Positions 34,084 through 44,906 of a stretch of 64,000 nucleotides of DNA are shown piece after piece (the stretch's first letter is position 1; each line of letters begins with the position of its first letter). The stretch is from Oscheius sp. JU75. Lineage: Eukaryota > Nematoda > Chromadorea > Rhabditida > Rhabditidae. Below the pieces are notes generated by a model that saw only the letters and a list, made by a program, of their open reading frames with translations, was not told the origin of the DNA and made no database searches. The position numbers and the translations under genes were made by a program. The stretch is taken from the NCBI GenBank assembly GCA_037178855.1, contig JASJZC010000002.1, positions 8,010,501 to 8,074,500 of the forward strand, in the 5' to 3' direction.

Positions 34084-35541
34084 CTAGGCTTGGTATCCCA
34101 GAGAGGCAGGATTATGAGGCACTGGTTCCGGGGCAGAGGGCTTGTTCTCTTCGGGTGCGGTGGCTGGAGCAGCTGCAGGATAGCCTGTGTCGACAGGGGC
34201 AGCGGTCTAAAAAAAGTAAAATTCGGTGGTTTCTCTGTCTCTCTATCTTTCTATCTCTCTGTCTCTTACCTCAGCTGGAGGAGTGGGTCCCTCGGTAGCT
34301 GGAGTCTCTGGAGCAGCAGGGGCCTCAGTAGGAGCAGGTGTCTCTGGAGCAGGCGCTGGAGTTTCAGGAGCAACTGGGGCAGGAGTCTCCTCTGGGTAGC
34401 CAGCGGGAGCAGCAGGAGCGGTAGTGGTAGGAGCCTCGGTAGGAGCAGGAGTCTCAGGGACTGGAGCTGGGGTCTCAGGAGCTGGAGTTTCCTCAGGATA
34501 TCCAATAGGAGCTGCAGGAGCGGCTGTCGTAGGCGCCTCAGTAGGGGCTTCAGTAGGAGCTGGGGTTTCCGGGGCTGGAGTCTCTGGTGCAGCTGGAGCA
34601 GGGGTCTCAGGTGCCGGAGTTTCTTCAGGATAACCAGCAGGTGCGGCTGGGGCAGCAGTGGTAGGAGCCTCAGTAGGAGCTGGAGTCTCGGGAGCAGCAG
34701 GAGCTGGGGTCTCTTCTGGGTATCCAGCCGGAGCAGCGGGAGCCTCAGTAGGAGCAGGAGTCTCAGGAGCAGCAGGGGCCGGTGTCTCCGGAGCAGGAGT
34801 CTCCTCAGGATAACCAGCAGGTGCGGCTGTGGTAGGTGCCTCCGTAGGGGCTTCAGTAGGAGCTGGGGTTTCCGGGGCTGGAGTCTCTGGTGCAGCTGGA
34901 GCAGGAGTCTCAGGAGCCGGAGTTTCTTCAGGATAACCAGCAGGTGCGGCTGGGGCAGCAGTGGTAGGAGCCTCAGTAGGAGCTGGAGTCTCGGGAGCAG
35001 CAGGAGCTGGGGTCTCTTCTGGGTATCCAGTCTGGGCAGGAGCTGCAGGCTCCTTGTGCTCCTCGTCTCTGGAAGGAACCTCGACCGAATGATCTCCCTT
35101 GGCAGGAGTCTCTCCTCCATAAGCGGCGGGAGGAGGGGCAGGAGCAGAAGTTGTCTCAGCGGCCGGAGCATCGTAACCAACAGCTTCAGAAGACGACTCA
35201 GCAGGGGCTGAAGAACTCTGGGGAACGTGAGCGGGAGAACCAGCAGAACCAGAAGCCGGAGCGGATCCGGAAGCCTGGGCTGGAGCAGCGGGTCCATCAG
35301 CGGCAGCGGCATCTTCAGCCTTGAGCTCCTCTTCGAGACCGGGGCGGAAGTTGAAGATGTCGAGAATGTTCTTGTCGGTAATGTCCTTGATTGGGTAGAG
35401 TCCCGTGGGAGTGTTCACAGCGAACTCTCCATTAGCTTCAGCCTGACGGAGACGAGCCAGAACTCTATTGATCTTGTCTCTTATAGGGGTGGGATGAGCC
35501 TGAGCCAGGACGACCAGCCCGATTAGTAACAGCCACCTCAT
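34084..35541 (-). CDS. Secreted Pro/Thr/Glu repeat protein
   Basis: Two minus-strand exons, 35541-34270 and 34206-34084, about 465 residues. A signal peptide (MRWLLLIGLVVLAQAHP) precedes a folded-looking region of about 60 residues (INRVLARLRQAEANGEFAVN, LYPIKDITDKNILDIFNFR). The rest is low complexity: Ala/Pro/Ser, then at least seven imperfect blocks of 30-45 residues each starting GYPEETPAP and built from ETPAP, TEAPT and TAAPA. The C-terminal exon ends NPASLGYQA. Many Thr/Ser/Pro positions suggest mucin-like O-glycosylation; a cuticle or surface-coat role is a guess. The repeats are GC-rich and make long false ORFs on the other strand and frame. A TATA-like element lies upstream near 35711. 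Confidence 0.85.
34270..35060. repeat. Tandem coding repeat (GYPEETPAP blocks)
   Basis: Direct repeat at DNA level inside the secreted protein gene. Blocks vary in the number of ETPAP and TEAP subunits, and two blocks (about 34560-34690 and 34850-34990) are nearly identical, implying recent duplication or gene conversion. Confidence 0.85.
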
Positions 35542-35710
35542 CCTGAAGGATTGGTGGTGAGAGTGGACAGAGAGGCAGAGAGAAAGAGATTCAGAGATTC
35601 ACTGAGACAGAGAATAGAGAGATAGAAAGACAGAGAAGTGGAGAAGACAAAAGGAGCTAGAAAGGATTAGCAGGCCAACAGACACTGTTGATACACCATC
35701 TCCGCTGGCG

Positions 35711-35720
35711 TTTTATACCG
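35711..35720 (-). promoter_or_regulatory. TATA-like element upstream of the Pro/Thr repeat gene
   Basis: CGGTATAAAA on the minus strand, about 170 nt upstream of the start codon. The gap would need a long 5' UTR, so confidence is limited. Confidence 0.35.
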
Positions 35721-35744
35721 CCTCTGAGGGGAAGCCTTGTCATT

Positions 35745-36890
35745 TCGATCCGATGCCAGTTTTTGCACCTTTCTGTGTGTCCTTCCCCCTTAGTCTGTCT
35801 CCTACATCGCGTAACCTCGTGCTGCGAGCTTGCACAAGAAATATTCAGCTGGTAGGAAAACTGTATAAGCGATCAGTGAAAGCGTCTAAGCGGGAGATGA
35901 AGAACAGAATTCTGTCACACAATCTGGAGGTCAGTAGAAGCTGGTGTTTAAAGATAAACTCTGTCTCTGTCACCTTGACACGCGTCTCTCGATCAGGTCC
36001 AGCGCTAAAAATCTCACCTGAGGTTTCTGTTTTTTCTTATTATCGGCCCATCTGATCTCTATCCCCGAAGGCAAAAACCAGCCCTGTTCTCCGTTCTTTG
36101 GCAAGGACTCATCTCTTCGAACTTATGCGAGAAGTGAAAGAAGGGTCTCCCAAATGATCTCGCTAATGATGCAATGACCAGCTTATGCCCACAACTGGAT
36201 ACAGTAGTGAAACCTTGCCGAGTGAGTGAAACCGTGTGGTCATTGGATCGGATCTGCAGATGGATAGGCCTGGCCTTTGGAAAACAGAATGTAATCTCCC
36301 GCTAATTTTTTCTTTCGTAATTCCCTCCCTCTCGTACTGTAACCCGATTGCGTACGAATTTTCCTGCTAACGCATAATTTTGTCGACCATTTTTGCTACT
36401 TTGCTCACTCAGCAGTTACGCCCAGAGCTCTCGTTTCTGGCGATTTTATTCTCTTTGTCAAATTTTGTTGCTGTATCGTTACTGATAAATCTAATTGGAA
36501 ATTCATGTCGTTTTTAGTCTCTTTTAGTCTATTCCGAAAAAAATTCCTTTTCCGTGCACTTTTGTATCGAGCTCTCAGCTTGGCATTCTTCTTTCATCGG
36601 TTCACCCCGATAGATCTTTCACTTGAACTTTGGTTTGTTTACATCCTCTGTCTTTCTGTCTCTCAATCCGCGTCCAGCGGCCAGAACTTTCTCCATGTTG
36701 TGTCTAGAGACGAGCGTAAATTATCATTAGCTTCCCGCCTGTCTGCCTTTTTCGATGGTCATTTTTCCACCGACGCGAAGCCGCTGGCGTACTGGCAACA
36801 CCTCTTTTTGCAACATCTCCGATAGCTATCTTTCACTCGCAGTGCAGACTACTCGATCCAGCAGTGACAGATGATAGCAGAACATGGCAA
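35745..36890. other. Intergenic, no gene supported
   Basis: Open frames at 35753-36055 and 36505-36825 have no recognisable domain or splice support. Nothing else noted. Confidence 0.4.
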
Positions 36891-36950
36891 CATTACAGAG
36901 AGACAGGGGACAGGCGAACAGAGTGGACAACTTTTTTAAATCTCAAGGAA

Positions 36951-37648
36951 CTAGCAGTAGACAGTTTTTGGGCAACAAAAATCTTCCGGCACTTGACGAT
37001 CAGTTTCTGGACAATAATAAGACGGTAGATTGATCGAGAGACCGACAGCCATATCCATTCCTTCAGAGCAGCACAGTAGGCCCTGACCTCCCGTTTCTTC
37101 TCTGCTATAGCACTTGGTTTGCGACGATCTTGCATCTGATGGTCTACCCTTGAAAGATGGTGGACATGAGTTGTCGGGAATCACCTGTTTTTCAGACTCA
37201 GCCTGTCATCAAGAGAATTTGCGACAGGTAGAGAGCATTGCCAGTCTCCCCTAGCGACTCCGAGGTCTTCCAAAAACTATACTAAACACCGCTATGAATT
37301 CAAGGAAGGGTTTTCAGAGCCGGAAAGACCAGGCGTGACACCAGCATTCGATGGCTGCTAGAAAGTAGCGGATTCACGAGCCAGCTGTCAACATTGCCGT
37401 TTTTCGACAATGGGCAAAATGCTATAAATGGTACGGCGCTATTGTTCGCAACTGTCTATTGTCACTGTCTGTTGTTGAAGTGAAAAAATACTTATCTTGG
37501 AAGAAGTGAAGAGAAGAGAGCGACCATCTTGAAGACGACTGTCGTTGAAACTGGAGTTGATTTGATTGGCAAAAGTTAACAGAATCTCTAATTGTCCGAA
37601 TTTAATAGCCGCTTCTTTCAAAACAAAGAAAACTTTACGAATTGCCAT
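36951..37648 (-). CDS. Hypothetical Cys-rich protein starting inside the inverted duplication
   Basis: The first exon (37648 to about 37495) encodes MAIRKVFFVLKEAAIKFGQ.. NDSRLQDGRSLLF and follows a TTTCAG acceptor 15 nt upstream of the ATG, a likely trans-splice or UTR splice site. A later exon (about 37184-36951) follows GAAAAACAG and reads Cys-rich: NSCPPSFKGRPS, LLCCSEG, YYCPETDRQVPEDFCCPK, ending TVYC. The Cys pattern is vaguely like lustrin-type repeats. Whether the two exons belong together is not proven; the segment between them has stops and unclear splice sites. The copy of exon 1 in the other duplication arm has a premature stop. Confidence 0.35.
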
Positions 37649-37687
37649 GAAAAGTCGCTTGTTCTGAAACGAAAAAAAAAGGCAAAA

Positions 37688-37806
37688 AGCTTACGACACC
37701 CGGGATTCCCAAGCCGTCTCCGATCCAAGTACTAACCGGGCCCAACGTTGCTTGACTTGCCAGATCGGACGGGATGGCGTACTTTCAACGTGGTGTGGCC
37801 GTAAGC
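37688..37806 (-). rRNA. 5S rRNA, copy 5
   Basis: 119 nt, full-length without visible damage, minus strand, T-run after the 3' end. Linker and hairpin (37902-37952) lie upstream. Confidence 0.9.
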
Positions 37807-37901
37807 GAGACTGCTGGTTTCGCAGGGGAACACGTTCTCAGTGCCTGGCGTCTATTTTCCCATTTGGTTTTGGAGCACAAGATGACATTTTTGAGTTTTG
37901 T

Positions 37902-37952
37902 GATGTTCTACAAAGTTGTAGAGCAGATGGAGGGCTACAACTTTGCAGAGAA
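37902..37952 (-). repeat. Hairpin element upstream of 5S copy 5
   Basis: GATGTTCTACAAAGTTGTAG and GCTACAACTTTGCAGA arms around a 10-nt loop; nearly perfect stem. Confidence 0.8.
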
Positions 37953-38482
37953 TTGTAAATCTGAAAATTTGGTCTTCGTCCAGAAATAGCGCTGGGAAGT
38001 GGCATCATATCAAAAGAACTTCCCTTTTCATTGGGTGTAGACATAAGTAAGAAATTTTCCTGATCTTTTCTGGACTTCTCTTCGCTTGTCACATCTCATT
38101 CTTTCTCTTCCAATTTTACCGGGGCAGCTGTTGATCTCGACCAGCATTAAACTGCACGCGACCGCTAGGTCTCTCTCCACTTTCTCGGGTCATGTCCTCT
38201 TGGATCCTCACGTGTTTTTCTCTGTCTCTCTATCTCCCATTCCTTTTTTATCACAAAGAATATCCGTCCTTGAAGAAGGTGCAAGGGAACTCTTCTTATC
38301 TAGTTGTCCAATCGACTATCATATGCTGCCGAAGGATGTAATCTGGTTCGAAAGAGGGAGTCAGAGAGACAAAGACAGAGACTAGCTACTGAGTACGATT
38401 GCATCCAATCCAGTTGATAATCTTCCCAGTCTCCATCTACCTCTCTCTGTCTATCTCCGAACCACTACACATTTCTGTTCAG

Positions 38483-39920
38483 ATGTCAGCTGCTAAGGCA
38501 GAGTTCGAAGGGGTTGAGTCCGCCTTGGGTAAGCTCTCAGTGGAGGATCTCCAAGATGTTTCTAGAATTCTGTATGGTCGTCCCCACCCGTAAGGTTTCG
38601 TCATTCACTTTCCATTGTTTTCTCTAGAACCCTGTCTCTTCCCGAGGCTAGTGCCGTCGCCGAAAAGGACAACTTTGAACTGAAAGCCTTCACGGTTTCT
38701 GCCAATCCCGAGCAGCTTCGTGCCCCAAGAAAGGTTCGAGTAGCTGCCATCCAGAATGCTATTGTTCTACCCACTACGGCTTCGGTTTCGGAGCAGAGAG
38801 ACGCCATCCACAAAAGAGTCGGTCAACTGATTGATGCCGCAGGAGCTGGAGGAGTTAACATTGTTTGTCTGCAGGAGGCTTGGAGTGAGTTTTCAGAGAG
38901 GCAGAGGGACAAATGAAACAGGGAGACAGAGACAGAAAGAAATACATAACCATTTCAGCCATGCCTTTCGCCTTCTGTACCCGAGAACGTCTCCCCTGGA
39001 CGGAGTTTGCTGAATCTGCCGAGACTGGCCCCACCACGAAGTTCTTATCCCAGTTGGCCGCCAAGCACAACATGGTCATCATCTCACCGATCCTTGAAAG
39101 AGATGAGGCCAAAGACGACGTCATCTGGAACACTGCCGTGGTCATTGGGAACACCGGGCGCGTCCTAGGCAAGAGCAGGAAAAACCACATTCCCAGAGTC
39201 GGAGACTTTAATGAGAGCACCTACTACATGGAGGGAAATCTGGGTCATCCCGTCTTTGAGACTGTCTTTGGACGAGTAGCTATCAACATCTGCTATGGCA
39301 GACACCATCCCCAGAATTGGATGATGTACGGACTGAATGGGGCCGAGATCATCTTCAATCCCTCGGCTACTGTTGGAGGATTGAGGTAAGGGCAAGAGCC
39401 AGAGAGACAGAAAGACAAAGAGACAGAGAGACAGAAAGACAGTAACTTTCTAGCGAACCTCTCTGGGGCATCGAGGCCCGCAATGCCGCCATTGCCAACC
39501 ACTGCTACACTGTTGCTATCAACCGTGTCGGAACTGAGGTCTTCCCTAATGAGTTCACTTCAGCCAATGGACTGCCAGGTATGTCATTTGACTGGCTATC
39601 AAGTACCGTAATTTAGCTCACAAGGACTTTGGTCACTTCTACGGAAGCAGCTATATTGCCTGCCCTGACGGCAGTAGAACACCGGCCCTTTCCCGAACTC
39701 GGGATGGGTTGATCGTTGCCGAAATCGACTTGAACCTCTGTAGACAGACCAAGGATGCTTGGGGATTCAGGGTACGTCGTTGTCTCCGTCTCTCTGTCTC
39801 TCTGTCTCTCTGTCCACTGTCAACCATTCCAACTTACAGATGACCAACCGTCTGGAACTCTATGGTAAGAGTTTCACTGACGCTGCCCATCCCGACTACA
39901 AGCCTGACATTCGTCATTAA
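38483..39920 (+). CDS. upb-1: Beta-ureidopropionase (beta-alanine synthase)
   Basis: Six exons: 38483-38589, 38628-38884, 38959-39385, 39454-39578, 39617-39771 and 39840-39920, about 384 residues, the family length. It hydrolyses N-carbamoyl-beta-alanine to beta-alanine, CO2 and ammonia, the last step of pyrimidine breakdown in the cytosol. The nitrilase-fold catalytic Glu, Lys and Cys are seen in [23 protein letters not shown] and [13 protein letters not shown]. Other conserved parts are [42 protein letters not shown] and [15 protein letters not shown]. The end matches typical RLELYGKS. Introns are 38-74 nt and contain TCTCTGTC tracts. No missing residues noted. Confidence 0.95.
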
Positions 39921-40060
39921 TTTCCTCAATAAACTGTCTATTGATCTACCGGAAAGGTACACTTTAAAGATCTGATTGATACGAACAGCATTAATGTCTA
40001 ACAGTCATATTGGTGAACAAGTTATCTTGAATGTTTATTGAGAAAGCGTTTGGCGACGAT

Positions 40061-40334
40061 TCAAGAAGCTGGACTGATCAAAGTAAAGGTGCCGGCATTG
40101 GTACAGAGACAGAGAACTGACGTTTGTAGGCTGGGCGTATTCGCCTGAAACAGGTACCGTCTCTCTGTCTTTCTGTCTCTCTGTCCACTCACACATGGGA
40201 AGAAGAGCTATCCTGAGTGAAGCCACGCTGGAGAGATCGTGGGGAACAATGAGTCTCATAGGCTGGATCCACCCTACTCCATTCGCGGAACAGGTTGTCA
40301 GACTTCTCGTCCACACTGAAAACAGAGTTACTGA

Positions 40335-40367
<33 letters not shown>

Positions 40368-42537
40368 ACCTGTAATCCCTCTCCATCCTTCCTACGTGCG
40401 GGGTACTGATAGTCACGTGTCTGTTCATGAGAGACAGTCTTCTTTGCTCCAGGTCGCTTCCAGAAGAGTCCATGCTACTAGCAAAAAGTACGTCTTGTCC
40501 TGTCGAGTCTATTGAATTCGAGTCCATGCTCGAGACTGCTGCCGTCGAGAGTCCTTTCCTCTGGATGAGGAGGGATCTGAAATATACTGTCTCTGTACTG
40601 TCACTGTCAGTTTCTAAGGGTAATAGGGTATAAAATTTGACATTCAGGATTCTATGTCTCACAGATTCCTGTTCCGCCTCTCCATCTCCCATTCGCTTTC
40701 TTGGTTCCTCGAGATCCGACGGTCACCCCAAGGTAGAGGGGTTCTCTTCCGACGACGGGGACTCTTGAGAGAGTTGAGGGACACCTGGACGGGGTCAGGC
40801 GGTGGGACATGGGGAACCATCTCTGGGTAGCTTCTTCCAGGGACAGTAGGTCTCTGTCTCTGCATGACGGGTCTTCTGATGCTTGGATCCAGGCTATGAC
40901 TGGTCATGAGACTGTTCTGGATCAGTGAGTGTGAGAAACTGTAGAAGTCCTTTGACTCATCCTCCCAGTTCTTTGGAATACTGTAGATCTCCAGTCGCCT
41001 ATCCAGACTCTGGTGATGCCTGGATGTCCAGTCAGGGTACATAGATCTGTCTCTTGACCCATCCCTGGATACCAGAGGTTGACTGTGACTATTCTGAGAC
41101 CTCTCCAGACTTTTGGTATATCCAGTAATTGACTCATCCCTAGGCTCCAGTTGACTACTGTACCAGTCCAGTCTTCTGTCCAGACTCTGGTGATTTCCAG
41201 ACTCTGGTCTGGATGTCCAGACCTGGTGAATGCCTCTTAACCCATCTCTGGGTTCCAGAGGATGACTGCGACTGTTCAAACACCTTTCCAGACTCTTGGT
41301 ACACCCAGTCTTTGACTCATTTCTTCTTGGCTTCCAGCTCGGAGATCTGTCCCTAGACCCTCTGGGTTTCAGTAGATTAGTGTAGCTGGTCAGAGATCTG
41401 TCCAGTCTTTTGGCTGTCCAGTCCTGGTACCCGGTTGTGTCTCTTGACTCCCTCCTCGGATCCCATAGACTACTGTGACTCTTCATAGCTCTGTCCATGG
41501 TCAGACTCCGATGATATCCCGGTCGTTCTCTTGACTCATCTTTACTCTTTGGAACTGCTCCCTTCCCCCGTTTCCCAAGTCTGGATGACCTATAAGACTC
41601 TCATTGAAGTTTCAGTACTGTAAACATGCTCGACCTATAACTCATGCGCTTCCACCGTGCGTCCTTGCTGCTGGATCTAGAGTCAAAAAGTATGAAGGTA
41701 ACATAAAATAGCTTACTGCAGATCGTGAGGAAGAACCCTTATCTCAATAATTGTTTCTTTAGAAAGCAGACTCACTTGTAGCTGGAGCGACGCTGGTCGG
41801 CATCCTCTACACGAAGCACAGGTTCAGTCGGAGCTGTACTGTGAGAATCTGTATTGGAGTCGAAAGAGGTCGATGCGGAAGAAGGATCGCTGATTCCGAG
41901 GGCGTGCAGCTGTTCTAGATGACCCTTGGCAGCCCAGAGAGAGTGACAAGCAGCGGAGATTGAGTTCTGAACAGGAACTGTTAGAGGCATAGAGACAAAG
42001 AGACAGAGCGACAGAGAGACACAGATTGAGAGACAGTGAAACAAAGAGACAAAGAGAGATAAAAGACAAAAAGACATAATGACAAAGAGACAGAGAGATA
42101 GATAATGATAGAGAAACAGAGACAGTACCTCATTCACTGGATAATTTCTGCTAGCCAAAGAGTTAGTCCTTCTGTCAAAGGGCTGTCGTCTTTCGTTGGT
42201 TGAGACATCGAAGGATTTGGCCTAAAACGGTAGGACCACAACTTTTCCTCCAGTACCTGCTTCTGAAAGACATGTCTCCCTCCATGATGTTCCACTATCT
42301 CAGGCTCATTGATTGTCGGAATAAACATTTGCTGCTGCGGTTCTCTGTACATGGGCTCTCTTTGGGCTATTCTGTCGTAGTGGAACTGAAACATTGTCTT
42401 TTTGGACAGATGGAATCCCTTACCTGAAGCGGTTCAATCAGTTGGGTCTCCATGTCATCGTAACCTGGATTCCAGCTCCTTGAATGAGCATGACCACGCT
42501 CATAGATTCTTGGAAACTCGGGGAGAGGAGATGAATT
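40061..42537 (-). CDS. Long disordered protein with SLDRR/SLERS repeats (5' end unresolved)
   Basis: Minus-strand exons from about 42537 downward: 42537-42426, 42390-42262, 42226-42129, 41967-41777, 41683-41645, 41592-40659 and further short exons to about 40061. No start exon was found, so the N-terminus is open. The early part has FIPTINEPEIVEHHGGRHVF; a central exon encodes CHSLWAAKGHLEQLHALG. The large exon carries at least eight imperfect repeats of about 40 residues with cores such as LEPRDESITGYTKSLERS and WTSRHHQSLDRRLEIYS. It is rich in Arg, Ser, Asp and Tyr, so probably unstructured. The C-terminal exons are Ser-rich (FASSMDSSGSDLE). No enzyme or membrane motif. Function unknown; RNA-binding or scaffold roles are only guesses. 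Confidence 0.6.
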
Positions 42538-42674
42538 CTGAAGAAAGAATTTGATCAATCCATGTCACTGTTACTTTCCACTGTACAGCGTTTACTGTCA
42601 CTATCAATGTCAAGTCTGCTTCGTTACAAATGTCTCGCCATTTTGGCTCGAAGATTACAATTCGAAGTCTTAGA

Positions 42675-42725
42675 CATTTCTGCAAAGTTGTAGCCCTCCA
42701 TCTGCTCTACAACTTTGTAGAACAT
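42675..42725 (+). repeat. Hairpin element upstream of 5S copy 6
   Basis: TCTGCAAAGTTGTAG and CTCTACAACTTTGTAGAACAT arms. Confidence 0.8.
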
Positions 42726-42821
42726 CACAAAACTCAAAAATGTCATCTTGTGCTCCAAAACCAAATGGGAAAATAGACGCCAGGCACTGAGAACGTGTTC
42801 CCCTGCGAAACCAGCAGTCTC

Positions 42822-42940
42822 GCTTACGGCCACACCACGTTGAAAGTACGCCATCCCGTCCGATCTGGCAAGTCAAGCAACGTTGGGCCCGGTTAGTACT
42901 TGGATCGGAGACGGCTTGGGAATCCCGGGTGTCATAAGCT
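42822..42940 (+). rRNA. 5S rRNA, copy 6
   Basis: 119 nt, full-length, plus strand. One change weakens the terminal stem (GTCATAAGC instead of GTCGTAAGC). Ends in T-runs. Confidence 0.87.
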
Positions 42941-42978
42941 TTTTGCCTTTTTTTTCGTTTCAGAACAAGCGACTTTTC

Positions 42979-43392
42979 ATGGCAATTCGTAAAGTTTTCT
43001 CTGTTTTGAAAGAAGCGGCTATTAAATTCGGACAATTAGAGATTCTGTAAATTTTTGTCAATCAAAAGCAGCTCCGGTTCCAACGACAGCCGTCTGGTCA
43101 CCCTCTTCTCTCAAGGTCAGACTATTTTCCCACTTCAACAGTAGACAGTTGCGAACCGTAGCGCCACACCCCATTTCTCGCGTTTTGTCCGTGGCTGAGA
43201 GAGGGCAAAAGTGATAGCTGGCTCGTGAATTCGCCACTTGCTAGCAGCCATCGAATGCTGGTGTCACGCCTGGTCTTCCCTGCTCTGGGACCCTTCCCTG
43301 AATCCATAGCGGTGTTTGGTATAGTTCTTGGAAGACCACAGGGCCTCTGGGGAAGACTGGCAATGTTCTCTACCTGCCGCAAATTCTCTCTG
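42979..43392 (+). pseudogene. Broken copy of the MAIRK exon
   Basis: Begins MAIRKVFSVLKEAAIKFGQ as in the left arm but stops after LEIL (codon TAA near 43049). The rest of the homologous segment continues to about 43392 with indels. Confidence 0.6.
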
Positions 43393-43971
43393 GACAATAA
43401 TGATAGAACTAGGCGGACTGTTACTCTCACTGACTTCTTCTGTTTGACAGTACCGCAGGAATCGAGCCAGAATAGGAGCTCTCGAGGGTATTTCCAGGAA
43501 GAACTCTTTGGTCACCCTGTCTCTCTGCTCCTCTGATTCAAAAATCTGTGATCTCTTCGTTGTGATATCTTAAGACTGCAGGCGGAAAGTTTTTCTTGTG
43601 TTGCATTTTTTTGCTTTTGTCCCTGTTTTTTTAATGTCTCACTCTGTCTCTCTCCCTCACCTGCTTCCTCGGCATGTACTGCATTCCCTGTATCGCATCA
43701 CTCCTAGCCAGTGTACTCTGTCGTCGCTGTCTCTCAGCATACTGCTTCTTCTGGAATTTCAGTGTCATCAAATTTCGATCATAAATAGCAATCTCCGGGG
43801 CGTGACTTTTTCTGTCTGTTATCGGCCGCTTATGTAATAGACCCCTCGGACTACAAAAGGCGTCATTCGTGGCCGTTCAGAGGGACCAGAGCGTTTGAAT
43901 CGCTGGTACGGTTTTGTCAATTTTTCGGTCCAAAAACACATATTCGCGTATTACGATGTTCTGCACAGTTG

Positions 43972-44320
43972 ACCTGTGGGTTTGAAAATGACAGTGACAA
44001 GAATCGTGTGCTTCAAGCGGAACTGGCCCTGACTACTGTGAAAGAGGCGCTGATAAGAAGGAACTCTGGCTGTGTGGAAGACCACGTGGAACAGAACTGG
44101 AGACAGATTTATTATAGTGTTCAGAGACAGGCTTTGAACTCTATGTCTGTCTCTCTATCTCTGTCTCACAGATCAAAACTGCCATGTCCGCTGTACTGTC
44201 ACAGAACTCTAGAAATTTTCCAAATCGAAGGAATGCTATGCTTACTGGCTATAGTAGCTTGATGTGCACTGCTGACCACATCTGCCCGACTTGTGCCAAA
44301 CTCAGAGTTAGTGGAAATTC
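43972..44320 (+). CDS. Possible short coding segment, unknown
   Basis: A frame reads DKNRVLQAELALTTVKEALI, RRNSGCVEDHVEQNWRQIYY, then a TCTCTGTC-type intron ending CACAG, and on the far side NSRNFPNRRNAMLTGYSSL and DHICPTCAKLR. The phases of the two sides do not agree with the simplest donor, so this may be a decayed gene. No domain recognised. Confidence 0.25.
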
Positions 44321-44871
44321 ACAAAACAAAAGTGGGTGAAAAGTCAACTTTGCATGCGCTCTAGAACTTGCTTCTGTCCCACAAGTTTAACTGATGCCCC
44401 GTTGAGGCTCATGATAGATGATATTCCAGTTTGGCTATCGTGGCAGAAGCAACGTTCTGATAGAGACGCATCTCTCAAACTGATTTGAGTTGTAAAGAGT
44501 AACTGCTGTGTCAAAGTATGTGTGACAGCTTGCCAGTTAGGGCTTCAGACAGACAGTACTGCTTATTTGATTGCCTATTCTAAACCACAAGTGATGACGA
44601 GGCGTTCCACAAAACGACGAAGGATGATGTGAGATGGTAAGCATGAGGCTGATGACATCAGAAAGTGAACAGACAGAGAAACAATAAGACAAAGAGCAGA
44701 GAGACAGAGAGGCAGATGGACGAAGAACTCAGCTCTTTTCAAAACGACCGACTCGGTCCTCCCGGCAACACTTCCTCCAATTTCCGACTCTCTTCTCATG
44801 CTTTCCGCTGTATTATCTCGGTCAGCGCCCCCCGTTTAAGAGTCCTTCTAATCAATAGTGATCTCAAAACC

Positions 44872-44906
<35 letters not shown>

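Larger units (their letters stand above)
37210..37985. repeat. Left arm of an inverted duplication
   Basis: Matches 42648-43392 in reverse orientation, including the 5S unit, hairpin, the MAIRK exon and flanking non-coding sequence, with small indels. Arms are separated by 4.7 kb that contain beta-ureidopropionase and a repeat-rich gene. Confidence 0.85.
42648..43392. repeat. Right arm of the inverted duplication
   Basis: Reverse-complement copy of 37210-37985. It overlaps the region immediately upstream of the disordered repeat gene. Confidence 0.85.

Noticed and set aside
34054-35211. Long plus-strand open frame rich in Ser, Arg and Gly
   Set aside because: It is the antisense shadow of the Pro/Thr/Glu repeat gene; it has no independent splice or domain support.
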